From positions 1 to 5,573 of the forward strand of contig JAHFIK010000057.1 in NCBI GenBank assembly GCA_023246415.1: a stretch of DNA of 5,573 nucleotides, written 5' to 3'. The DNA is from Candidatus Uhrbacteria bacterium (lineage in GTDB: Bacteria > Patescibacteriota > Patescibacteriia > 2-12-FULL-60-25). The translations under genes and the position numbers were made by a program. Under the pieces are notes generated by a model, which ran no database searches, was not told where the DNA came from, and saw only the letters and a list, made by a program, of their open reading frames with translations. Below, one piece after another: positions 1 to 5,217 of the stretch. Position 1 is the stretch's first letter. Each line of letters opens with the position of its first letter.

Positions 1-2
1 GC

Positions 3-647
3 AAGCCGAACGGAATCATCGAGCTCATCGCGCGCGCGGTCATGCGGAACTGCGGGAACGTGTACAACATGGACCGCAGCGGAATGACGACGGCCCCGAT
101 CAAAGGCCGTTCCGTTCCACATCCGCTCTGCGTCAGTCTGGACCTGCTTCGACAGGTGATCCAGACGGGCGAGAAGAACATCGTGCATTGGCACGGTGAC
201 ACTTTCTTCTTCTGCCCGGAAGCGAAAGAGAGCGGCGCCGGAATGACTGCGGTTGTTAGTGATCGGTACGAGTCCGTCCTCATTGGTTGTCGCACCGAGG
301 AAGACGGCATGTATGTCATCCGCGTCAGCGTCGAACTCGTCGCAGCGATTCTCCTGAATGAGGAGCGGCTCCGCATCAACGGCGTGGTCGACAACTTCTT
401 GGAGAATTGCGGCAGTACGGTGATGCAGTACGGTCGACGACAACGGAAGTCACGCAAGCAGGATCCCAAGAATCCGATCGCTACAAAGATCGTGTTCGAG
501 GGTGCCACGATTGCCGCCGTTGCCGCCGCACAGACCGGAAGTGCGCCCGTCGTCGATCTCGAAATCGACGACGACGAACCGGCGAGTAAGGACCCTTTAG
601 CGCAGGTCCAAACGGGAGGTAATGCGACCACCCCGTTTACATGTTGA
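3..647 (+). CDS. Unrecognised protein, 5' end outside the window
   Basis: The frame is open from the left edge to a TGA at 645-647, giving 214 visible residues. The true start is probably upstream; the first in-window ATG is at 42. I do not recognise the family. The visible part has a mixed alpha/beta composition with several Cys and His residues (for example a WHGD segment encoded near 190-200). A strongly basic stretch, YGRRQRKSRK, is encoded near 429-458. It is followed by an Ala/Val-rich segment and an acidic patch (DLEIDDDE) close to the C-terminus. There is no obvious signal peptide or membrane segment in the visible part. Codon choice looks like the rest of the window and the frame is much longer than the competing ones, which is why I accept it as coding. 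It ends 21 bases before a run of strong hairpins. No function is proposed. Confidence 0.6.
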   Translation, partial: KPNGIIELIARAVMRNCGNVYNMDRSGMTTAPIKGRSVPHPLCVSLDLLRQVIQTGEKNIVHWHGDTFFFCPEAKESGAGMTAVVSDRYESVLIGCRTEEDGMYVIRVSVELVAAILLNEERLRINGVVDNFLENCGSTVMQYGRRQRKSRKQDPKNPIATKIVFEGATIAAVAAAQTGSAPVVDLEIDDDEPASKDPLAQVQTGGNATTPFTC

Positions 648-668
648 GTTCGTCTCCGCGCTAGTCTT

Positions 669-703
669 GCGGGGCAACAGAGTTTTTCTTTCTGTTGTCC
701 CGC
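669..703 (+). repeat. Inverted repeat, 13-bp hairpin
   Basis: Arms 669-681 and 691-703 pair over 13 bp with one G-U (674/698). The loop is the T-rich 682-690. No T-run follows the stem, so it is not a classical intrinsic terminator, although it sits 21 bases past a stop codon. It directly abuts the next stem, allowing coaxial stacking. Confidence 0.75.
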
Positions 704-748
704 GAGCATCTTTGATGGTGTTCTTAGGAAGAACATCGAAGATGCTCG
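703..748 (+). repeat. Inverted repeat, about 20-bp hairpin with a bulge
   Basis: Positions 703-712 pair with 739-748 without mismatch. The stem continues with a G-U (713/738), 714-717 with 734-737, a 3-base bulge (718-720) and 721-725 with 729-733. The loop is three bases, 726-728. It is far longer than a chance stem, and no T-run follows. Confidence 0.75.
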
Positions 749-792
749 TTCCATTCCAATGGCAACGCGCAAGAACATTCAAAGTCTGGTCG

Positions 793-818
793 CGACGGCT
801 CTCTTTTGAGGGTTGTCG
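793..818 (+). repeat. GU-containing hairpin with a four-T loop
   Basis: Positions 793-803 pair with 808-818 over 11 bp, including three G-U pairs (797/814, 798/813, 800/811). The loop is 804-807, all T. With three G-U pairs the stem forms only in plus-strand RNA. The call is modest because a stem of this quality is less improbable than its neighbours. Confidence 0.45.
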
Positions 819-822
819 TTGG

Positions 823-946
823 CCGGAGGATGAAGATCACGTCAATGCATGTGATGGAATTTGGAATTTAGAATTTGGAATTTGGGCCGGGCCTAAATTC
901 CAAATTCTAAATTCCAAATTCCATCACCCTGGCCCTCATCCTCCGG
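823..946. repeat. Long composite palindrome made of 7-base repeats
   Basis: The inner palindrome spans 851-927 and is centred on 889. Arms 851-888 and 890-927 match over 38 bases apart from one G-U (884/894). Each arm holds four tandem heptads, GAATTTG or GAATTTA at 857-884 and their complements at 894-921. An outer 11-bp perfect stem (823-833 with 936-946, CCGGAGGATGA) encloses it across an unpaired interior loop. The AT-rich heptads stand out against the GC-rich surroundings. It could extrude as a DNA cruciform or fold as RNA. The heptad design suggests a dispersed intergenic repeat, but that cannot be shown from one window. Frames read through it give low-complexity peptides and are not genes. 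Confidence 0.85.
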
Positions 947-1147
947 TTTCTCCCTTCACAGGGAGGCCCGGAACAAGAGGAGAGAACACAACGGTCGCGC
1001 ATCCACAGGATGCCGGCCACAACCATTTGTTGAGGAGCAAATGATTGAAAACACTACGGAGGCAGGGGTCATGCATTGCATTATCACTGCCTCCCCCGCC
1101 TCATCTCCCCGTCCAGCACACGGTGCTGAATCGAGAGATGCGGCGGA
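947..1147. other. Intergenic stretch without a convincing gene
   Basis: No frame here looks coding. Two smaller stems are visible: 1024-1029 with 1038-1043 (6 bp, loop 8), and 1058-1065 with 1087-1094 (8 bp, perfect, loop 21). A 36-codon frame at 1041-1151 is preceded by a GAGGAG, but it is too short and poorly spaced to accept. Confidence 0.5.
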
Positions 1148-1177
1148 TTGACACACCGGCTCAAAACCCGCTAACAT
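1148..1177 (+). promoter_or_regulatory. Possible sigma70-type promoter for the 58-codon ORF
   Basis: A perfect -35 hexamer TTGACA lies at 1148-1153. An 18-base spacer is followed by TAACAT at 1172-1177, which matches four of six consensus -10 positions. Transcription would start near 1184, about 26 bases ahead of the small ORF. The -10 is weak, so this is tentative. Confidence 0.4.
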
Positions 1178-1209
1178 ACGCAAACGTTTCTACAGGGAGC
1201 AGATAAAAA

Positions 1210-1386
1210 ATGTTCTTTGAGGCACTTCCATTGGTTGTCCCAGCTGCACTCGCATTCTTGATCTTCCGCTCAAGACGGGCCCCCAGATTTCCGGCACGGC
1301 GAGTCATCGAATTTAGCCCCTTGTCGATTGACGAGGCGCTATTGCGCGCAAAAAAGAGAGACCAGCACGGTCACATCGTTCCTTAA
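1210..1386 (+). CDS. Small membrane-anchored basic protein, 58 residues, hypothetical
   Basis: The ORF runs from ATG 1210 to TAA 1384-1386. A GGGAG at 1195-1199 lies 10 bases upstream, and a candidate promoter lies at 1148-1177. Residues 5-19 are hydrophobic (ALPLVVPAALAFLIF) and are followed at once by a basic cluster (RSRRAPRFPARR). This fits a single N-terminal membrane anchor with a cytoplasmic tail. Residues 33-53 (VIEFSPLSIDEALLRAKKRDQ) are polar and could form an amphipathic helix. I recognise no family. The run A AAA AAG at 1350-1356 sits in frame as GCA AAA AAG. A -1 slip there would enter a frame open to TGA 1689-1691, giving about 160 residues. That extension could be programmed, could mark an indel in the A6 run, or could be chance. 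The hydrophobic-then-basic order and ribosome-binding site support a real gene, but its short length keeps certainty moderate. Confidence 0.45.
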   Translation: MFFEALPLVVPAALAFLIFRSRRAPRFPARRVIEFSPLSIDEALLRAKKRDQHGHIVP

Positions 1387-1643
1387 CAGTCCCCACCGCT
1401 TATTCACTCCGTGCCCTCCGATCACCATCGTTGAGGGCACCTGTCCGAGATTTCGGAATACCCAGACGTCAGAAACCTCGGTCAGCAAAACTCAACAGAA
1501 CATGGTATCCTTCGGAAGACACCGGATACCAATCGCAAATCTTCATCCTTCCGGTCAACGTTCAGCTCGTCACATTTCCCTTCCGATCCTGCGTAACGAG
1601 CTGCGGTCGTGCGTGCGTTCCTCGGGCATCCCACTCTACGGTC

Positions 1644-1669
1644 GTTCCAATCGTGCAAACGATTGGGAT
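1644..1669 (+). repeat. Hairpin capped by a GCAA (GNRA) tetraloop
   Basis: Positions 1644-1654 pair with 1659-1669 over 11 bp. The stem contains two G-U pairs (1646/1667 and 1644/1669), and the loop is GCAA at 1655-1658. GNRA loops are frequent caps in structured RNAs, and the G-U pairs orient the fold to the plus strand. It is the best single sign of RNA structure in this stretch. Confidence 0.55.
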
Positions 1670-1751
1670 ACTCTCTCCTCCCGTCGATTGAGACGCCCTC
1701 CTTAAAACGCGGCGCACTGCTGCAGCTCATTGAGCAGGATTTTTTGTAGCT

Positions 1752-1776
1752 AAAAAAAGCGATGTGATGTTATCGC
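1752..1776 (-). terminator. Probable intrinsic terminator of the ftsK operon
   Basis: Read on the minus strand, a 5-bp stem GCGAT/ATCGC (1776-1772 with 1763-1759) has an 8-base loop and is followed directly by seven T residues (1758-1752). The stem is short but the U-run is good. It lies about 90 bases past the RodZ-like stop codon at 1865. Confidence 0.5.
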
Positions 1777-1784
1777 AGAATCAC

Positions 1785-1807
1785 GATGGGAATAGCCCAT
1801 CTTTTTT
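1785..1807 (+). terminator. Intrinsic terminator for rightward transcription
   Basis: The stem GATGGG (1785-1790) with CCCATC (1796-1801) closes the 5-base loop AATAG, and six T residues follow at 1802-1807. This is a textbook Rho-independent layout. It would end the transcript that includes the small ORF and the hairpin-rich stretch. Confidence 0.75.
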
Positions 1808-1810
1808 AAT

Positions 1811-1858
1811 AGGCAGTAGCAAGTAGGCAGTAGGAACAGTTCCTACTGCCTACTGCCT
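1811..1858. repeat. Second heptad-based palindrome, beside the RodZ-like stop codon
   Basis: A continuous 16-bp stem pairs 1822-1837 with 1839-1854 around A1838. An alternative register pairs 1811-1818 with 1851-1858 and loops out 1819-1825. The left arm is a run of degenerate heptads (AGGCAGT, AGCAAGT, AGGCAGT, AGGAACA from 1811). The right arm repeats CTGCCTA/CTGCCTT from 1846. It starts six bases past the stop codon at 1865, so the operon mRNA would fold here. Only four T residues follow on the plus strand and none on the minus strand, so it is at best a weak terminator and may instead protect the mRNA end. Confidence 0.8.
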
Positions 1859-1864
1859 TTTATT

Positions 1865-2644
1865 CTAACGTCTACTTGTCGTACTCACACTCGTCGACGT
1901 TGCCGACGTCGTTCCGCTCGTCGTTCCCGTGGTCGAAATGTCTCCGAGGACATCCAATTCTGGAAGTTCGCGCTCATACGTGACATGACGAACCACGCGC
2001 GTTTCGCTCCCACGTCGGCGACGCGAAATAATCGTGATGATGCTTGTTCCGCGTGGCACATCAAGCTCAATCGTGAACGCTCCTTGTGGCGATACGGGCG
2101 CATCGCGACCATTCACGGTGACCGTGGCTTCCGCGATTGTTGTGCCATGCACGTCCACGCGTGGAACATCTAAAATCTCACCGTCACGCGGACGCTCTAC
2201 TGCGAGCGGTGGAGACGTACTGACCGCATGTGCCTGCCACAGCACGTATCCTCCAAGAAGCGCCGCAAACGCAACAATCCCCAAGAAGGCCAAAAATTGC
2301 GGGGCCGCAAAAAGATCAAAAAAACCGATCTTCCGAACGCGCGGAAGCAAGTCTTCCGTTTTTCGTTTTGAGGACACGGCGGATAAACGGCTCTCGTACC
2401 GCATCCGAAAATACGGCTCATACCCGCCGAGATATTTCACATATGCCGTCAGATGACGTCCAACAAAAATCGGATCCTCCAATTCCTCAAGTCGATCTTC
2501 TTCAAATGCCTTCAAAATATGCGCGTCGATTTTTGTCGCGCGACAAGCTTCTTCAAATGAAATGCCGCGAAGCTCACGAAGGTCGCGCAAGTCTGAACCA
2601 AAGGAGGCGTCACCCTCCCTCACGCGCTTGTGAAGGAAGGTCAT
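1865..2644 (-). CDS. RodZ-like helix-turn-helix membrane protein with Ig-like outer domain
   Basis: This 259-residue protein has the RodZ layout. Residues 15-73 form a RodZ-type helix-turn-helix domain: LRDLRELRGISFEEACRATK, then a helix around ILKAFEEDRLEEL and a final segment ending AYVKYLG. A basic linker is followed by one membrane helix at about 114-137 (APQFLAFLGIVAFAALLGGYVLW). Residues 145-225 resemble the compact Ig-like beta domain often found on such proteins (RPRDGEILDVPRVDVHG, then TVTVNGRDAPVSPQGAFTIE). The tail, residues 237-257, is 17 of 21 Ser/Thr. RodZ proteins bind MreB and anchor shape-determining machinery; that role is inferred, and no mreB is in view. The start ATG overlaps the ftsK TGA as ATGA, with GAGG four bases upstream, so translation is probably coupled. 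It could be a RodZ-like regulator without MreB binding. Confidence 0.85.
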   Translation of the reverse strand: MTFLHKRVREGDASFGSDLRDLRELRGISFEEACRATKIDAHILKAFEEDRLEELEDPIFVGRHLTAYVKYLGGYEPYFRMRYESRLSAVSSKRKTEDLLPRVRKIGFFDLFAAPQFLAFLGIVAFAALLGGYVLWQAHAVSTSPPLAVERPRDGEILDVPRVDVHGTTIAEATVTVNGRDAPVSPQGAFTIELDVPRGTSIITIISRRRRGSETRVVRHVTYERELPELDVLGDISTTGTTSGTTSATSTSVSTTSRR

Positions 2645-2652
2645 AGATCCTC
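2641..2652 (-). promoter_or_regulatory. ATGA stop-start overlap with ribosome-binding site
   Basis: The ftsK stop (TGA, 2643-2641) and the downstream start (ATG, 2644-2642) share bases as ATGA. A GAGG at 2652-2649, inside the last ftsK codons, lies four bases before the ATG. This layout typically couples translation of the second gene to termination of the first. It also fixes the downstream start. Confidence 0.75.
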
Positions 2653-5040
2653 GCGTTCAGACGGGTACGTTTCTTCCGGACCGGATGGCTCTGGCGACTC
2701 GAGCTCAACGTCACCTTCAACGTGTTCAATCTCGTCATCGATGAGCGGCTCATCCATTGGTGGCCGAACATGCTGCTCAACCGGAACATAGCCCGGTCTC
2801 ATCGCAACCGGCTCTGCCGGTCCCCGACGCTGCGATCCAAAATCCGTTCGAAGAATCTCTCTTGGCTTTGCGCCTTCCCCCGGACCAATCATCCCCTCCC
2901 GTTCCAAGAGATCAAGAATACGCGCTGCGCGGGCATACCCCACTTTCAGTCGTCGCTGTAAAAGCGACGCGGACGCCTTCCCGGCACGAACAATCTCATC
3001 CATGGCTGGTTCGAGTAAGGGTTCGGACTCATCACCACCATCACCACCGCCAAATGCGGTCGGTGTCCGAGCGGATTCCACCACAGATGATTCGTACTCC
3101 GGTGGCCCGTATGACGTCTTCAAAAACTCCACAACATGACGAACCTCGTTATCCGTAATGAACGCGCCCTGCACCCGTTTCGGTGCGGACATCTCCGCCG
3201 TCTGATAGAGCATGTCTCCGCGTCCGAGCAGCTTCTCCGCGCCGGATCGATCAAGGATGGTCCGTGAATCGGTCGCACTCGCAACGGAGAACGCGAACCG
3301 CGCCGGGATGTTCGCTTTGATGAGACCGGTTAACACATCGACCGATGGACGCTGTGTTGCGAGCACGAGATGAATTCCAACCGCACGTGCCATCTGTGCG
3401 AGTCGCACAATCGGCCCTTCCACTTCCGGTCCGGACATCACCATCAGATCCGCCAACTCATCAACGATAAACACGAGATACGGAATGCGATCCTTTGAAC
3501 GCTCGTTGTAGCTGGCGATATCGCGCGCCCCAAATGCAGACAGGACATCGAACCGCCGATCCATCTCTCGAACCGCCCATTTGAGCGCATTCACCGTATC
3601 CTCCACCTTTGTAATCACCGGTGTGAGCAGATGCGGGATCCCGTTATAGATCGTAAACTCAACACGCTTCGGGTCCACAAGGATTAATTTCAAATCATCC
3701 GGACTATGCCCGTACAACAGACACGTAATCAAAATATTCAGACACACTGATTTTCCAGCACCGGTCGCCCCCGCCACCAGCATGTGCGGCATCCGAGACA
3801 GATCAACGAGCGATGGCATCCCTGACACATCGCGGCCAAGCGCAAACGGGACGGCCATGCGCTGTTCTTTTTCCCGATACGATCGGGATTCGAGCATTTC
3901 TCTGAGTCCGACGAGCGCCACGGACTTATTTGGAACTTCAACACCAACCAGTGACTTGCCTGGAATCGGCGCTTCAATACGAATCGGATGCGCGGCAAGC
4001 GCGAGCGCAAGATCATTATGCAGTCCGGTGATCCGAACGAGCTTCACCCCTTCGCCCGGCTTAAACGTGAACTGCGTCACAGTCGGACCGACAGCGACAT
4101 CCCCCATCTCCACCTCGATCCCGAAATATTTCAACGTCTTCCGAATGACTTCTTTATTAAACTCAATGTCTCCGGATGTCGGCTTATCATCACGGCGCTC
4201 AAGCAGATCAATTGGAACCGTAATCTTCGGACGTCGCTTTTTCGGTTTCGGCGGAAGTGGGACAACGGCAGGCACATGCCCATGATCCATGGATGCGACT
4301 GGGCTCGCACCGGTTGCAGGAACTGAAGGAATCTCCTCTTCCTCTGGCGCTTCATCCGGCTCCATCGCGGGTTCCTCCGGTTCATACGATTTCGTTAACG
4401 CCGCTGACCGTTGCGCCTCCCGCCGTCGAATCACCCATGTGATCGGCATCTCAATGATGCGATAGAGCAATTTCGCCACCCATACGATGGCCTGCCAAAT
4501 TCCAATCAGAATCGCGAGGAGTGTTTTTGGCGAAGTGTTGAAAATCAAAATAATCGACGTCAGGAGCAATCCTGAAAAAACAACAACGGCGCCCGCAAAT
4601 CCCAAAAATCGCAACGCTGGTTCTGACAGCAACTGTCCTAATCGTCCCCCGGCAATTCCCAACATGGCCGGCTGAACGGCATCACTCAAATTTGGAAATG
4701 TCACGGTATGCACGAGCCCATTCAATCCACAGAAAAAAAGGATGAACCCGATATAGTTCGAAACCTTCAATCGCAACTTTTCCTCATCGACGAGATGGAA
4801 TCCCCACGCGAACAAAAAGAATGGGACGAAGAACTTATCCCATCCGAACACTTGCGTGAGCTGACGATCGACCGCCTGACCGAACGATCCCGCAAGTCCA
4901 AAAATCGCAAGGAAAAATAAGATCGCGGTGACGAGCACCAAGACGGTAAATATCCCTTTTCGTGTTTTTGCGTCGAGGGCAAAACTGAACCCCGACCGCT
5001 TCGATCCCCGATATCGCCGTGCAGACATGTTGATCCCCAT
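2641..5040 (-). CDS. ftsK: FtsK/SpoIIIE-family septal DNA translocase
   Basis: At 799 residues this is the usual length for SpoIIIE/short FtsK proteins. It is a hexameric ATPase anchored at the septum that pumps chromosomal DNA during division. The N-terminal part holds four or five membrane helices (about 29-51, 69-84, 94-113, 144-168 and possibly 174-192). An acidic, Pro-rich linker spans about 215-265. The alpha domain lies near 285-395 and the RecA-like motor near 396-635. The motor shows Walker A GATGAGKS at 424-431, Walker B YLVFIVDEL with D527/E528, and TQRPS at 562-566. The DNA-reading gamma winged helix is at about 678-735 (LLQRRLKVGYARAARILDLL). An acidic tail, 16 of 38 Asp/Glu in residues 762-799, extends past gamma and is unusual. 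The annotated ATG at 5040 has no Shine-Dalgarno. A second ATG at 5028 has GGGGA six bases upstream and is an equally possible start. The gene overlaps the RodZ-like gene downstream. Confidence 0.97.
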   Translation of the reverse strand: MGINMSARRYRGSKRSGFSFALDAKTRKGIFTVLVLVTAILFFLAIFGLAGSFGQAVDRQLTQVFGWDKFFVPFFLFAWGFHLVDEEKLRLKVSNYIGFILFFCGLNGLVHTVTFPNLSDAVQPAMLGIAGGRLGQLLSEPALRFLGFAGAVVVFSGLLLTSIILIFNTSPKTLLAILIGIWQAIVWVAKLLYRIIEMPITWVIRRREAQRSAALTKSYEPEEPAMEPDEAPEEEEIPSVPATGASPVASMDHGHVPAVVPLPPKPKKRRPKITVPIDLLERRDDKPTSGDIEFNKEVIRKTLKYFGIEVEMGDVAVGPTVTQFTFKPGEGVKLVRITGLHNDLALALAAHPIRIEAPIPGKSLVGVEVPNKSVALVGLREMLESRSYREKEQRMAVPFALGRDVSGMPSLVDLSRMPHMLVAGATGAGKSVCLNILITCLLYGHSPDDLKLILVDPKRVEFTIYNGIPHLLTPVITKVEDTVNALKWAVREMDRRFDVLSAFGARDIASYNERSKDRIPYLVFIVDELADLMVMSGPEVEGPIVRLAQMARAVGIHLVLATQRPSVDVLTGLIKANIPARFAFSVASATDSRTILDRSGAEKLLGRGDMLYQTAEMSAPKRVQGAFITDNEVRHVVEFLKTSYGPPEYESSVVESARTPTAFGGGDGGDESEPLLEPAMDEIVRAGKASASLLQRRLKVGYARAARILDLLEREGMIGPGEGAKPREILRTDFGSQRRGPAEPVAMRPGYVPVEQHVRPPMDEPLIDDEIEHVEGDVELESPEPSGPEETYPSEREDL

Positions 5041-5111
5041 GGTACAGAAGCGGCGCGAGGGAAGAAAGAGGCAGCGGACAGCGCAGATCTGGAAGGCAAA
5101 TCGAAATGCAA

Positions 5112-5140
5112 ATTATACTTGACAAATTCAAAAAAAGATG
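5112..5140 (-). promoter_or_regulatory. ftsK: Probable ftsK promoter (consensus -10)
   Basis: Reading the minus strand, a perfect TATAAT lies at 5117-5112. The best-spaced -35 (5140-5135, CATCTT) is poor. The transcript would start near 5106, leaving a leader of roughly 65 bases before the ATG at 5040. It abuts the -35 of the divergent HIT promoter. Confidence 0.5.
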
Positions 5141-5147
5141 GTATAAC
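5119..5147 (+). promoter_or_regulatory. Strong sigma70-type promoter for the HIT-family gene
   Basis: The -35 is a perfect TTGACA at 5119-5124. After exactly 17 bases comes TATAAC at 5142-5147, five of six consensus. Transcription would begin near 5154, giving a leader of about 64 bases before ATG 5218. The leader has no evident Shine-Dalgarno. Confidence 0.75.
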
Positions 5148-5217
5148 GCGATCAATTCATCTACCCTTTCATTGCCTCCACTGATTTAAAAACAATCCAT
5201 CGACGTCCACGATTCCT

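Larger units (their letters stand above)
669..946 (+). other. Cluster of four consecutive hairpins, candidate structured RNA or 3' UTR
   Basis: Four stems follow one another with little spacer: 669-703, 703-748, 793-818 and 823-946. The pairs that are not Watson-Crick within the stems are G-U when read on the plus strand (674/698, 713/738, 797/814, 798/813, 800/811, 884/894). On the minus strand these would be C-A mismatches, so the fold fits a plus-strand RNA better. The cluster starts 21 bases after the stop of the left-hand gene and could be its 3' UTR or a separate RNA. No promoter of its own and no U-run terminator is visible. I recognise no RNA family: tRNA, tmRNA, RNase P and SRP RNA signatures are absent. 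Confidence 0.45.
1387..1784 (+). other. Hairpin-rich stretch without a convincing gene, candidate ncRNA or long 3' UTR
   Basis: All three plus frames stay open for long runs here, but their predicted peptides are rich in Arg, Ser and Pro and resemble no family, so I call no gene. Several compact stems are present. 1411-1418 pairs with 1433-1440, with an inner 1419-1422 with 1427-1430 and a 4-base loop. Others are 1444-1448 with 1453-1457, 1503-1510 with 1524-1531, 1563-1570 with 1596-1603, and 1644-1654 with 1659-1669. A plus-strand intrinsic terminator at 1785-1807 closes the stretch, so something transcribed rightward appears to end there. It may be the 3' UTR of the small ORF or a separate RNA of about 400 bases. 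Weak T-run stops also occur near 1740-1745. Confidence 0.4.

Noticed and set aside
548..573. Perfect 10-bp hairpin near the end of the left-hand gene
   Set aside because: It falls within repeated Val and Asp codons (GTC, GAT, GAC), which create the complementarity. No independent role is needed.
622..1044. 140-codon plus-strand frame with GGGAGGT just before its ATG
   Set aside because: The purine-rich site is only about one base from the ATG, the frame runs straight through all four hairpins, and the palindrome gives low-complexity Trp/Phe/Asn peptide. It is a shadow over repeats.
1041..1151. 36-codon frame starting MIENTTEAG with GAGGAG upstream
   Set aside because: The site is three bases from the ATG, the frame is very short, its stop overlaps the candidate -35 of the next unit, and the second half looks like random translation.
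1541..1590. CCGGAAGGA and CGGAAGGG on the minus strand, recalling the SRP RNA tetraloop
   Set aside because: The flanking helix-8 bases and the AGCAGCC part of the signature are absent, so it is coincidental.
1328..1705. 125-codon plus-strand frame
   Set aside because: It starts inside the small ORF in another phase, is rich in Arg and Ser, has no ribosome-binding site and shows no recognisable motif.
1482..1730. 82-codon minus-strand frame
   Set aside because: Arg/Cys-rich and without a ribosome-binding site or family resemblance. It lies opposite the stem-rich stretch.
3036..3057. ATCACCACC-type short repeat
   Set aside because: It encodes the Gly/Asp-rich linker (FGGGDGGDES) of FtsK between motor and gamma domain. 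It is ordinary low-complexity coding sequence.
2722..4920. Many plus-strand and alternate minus frames opposite or within ftsK
   Set aside because: All are shadows of the 799-residue ftsK frame, which carries complete family motifs.
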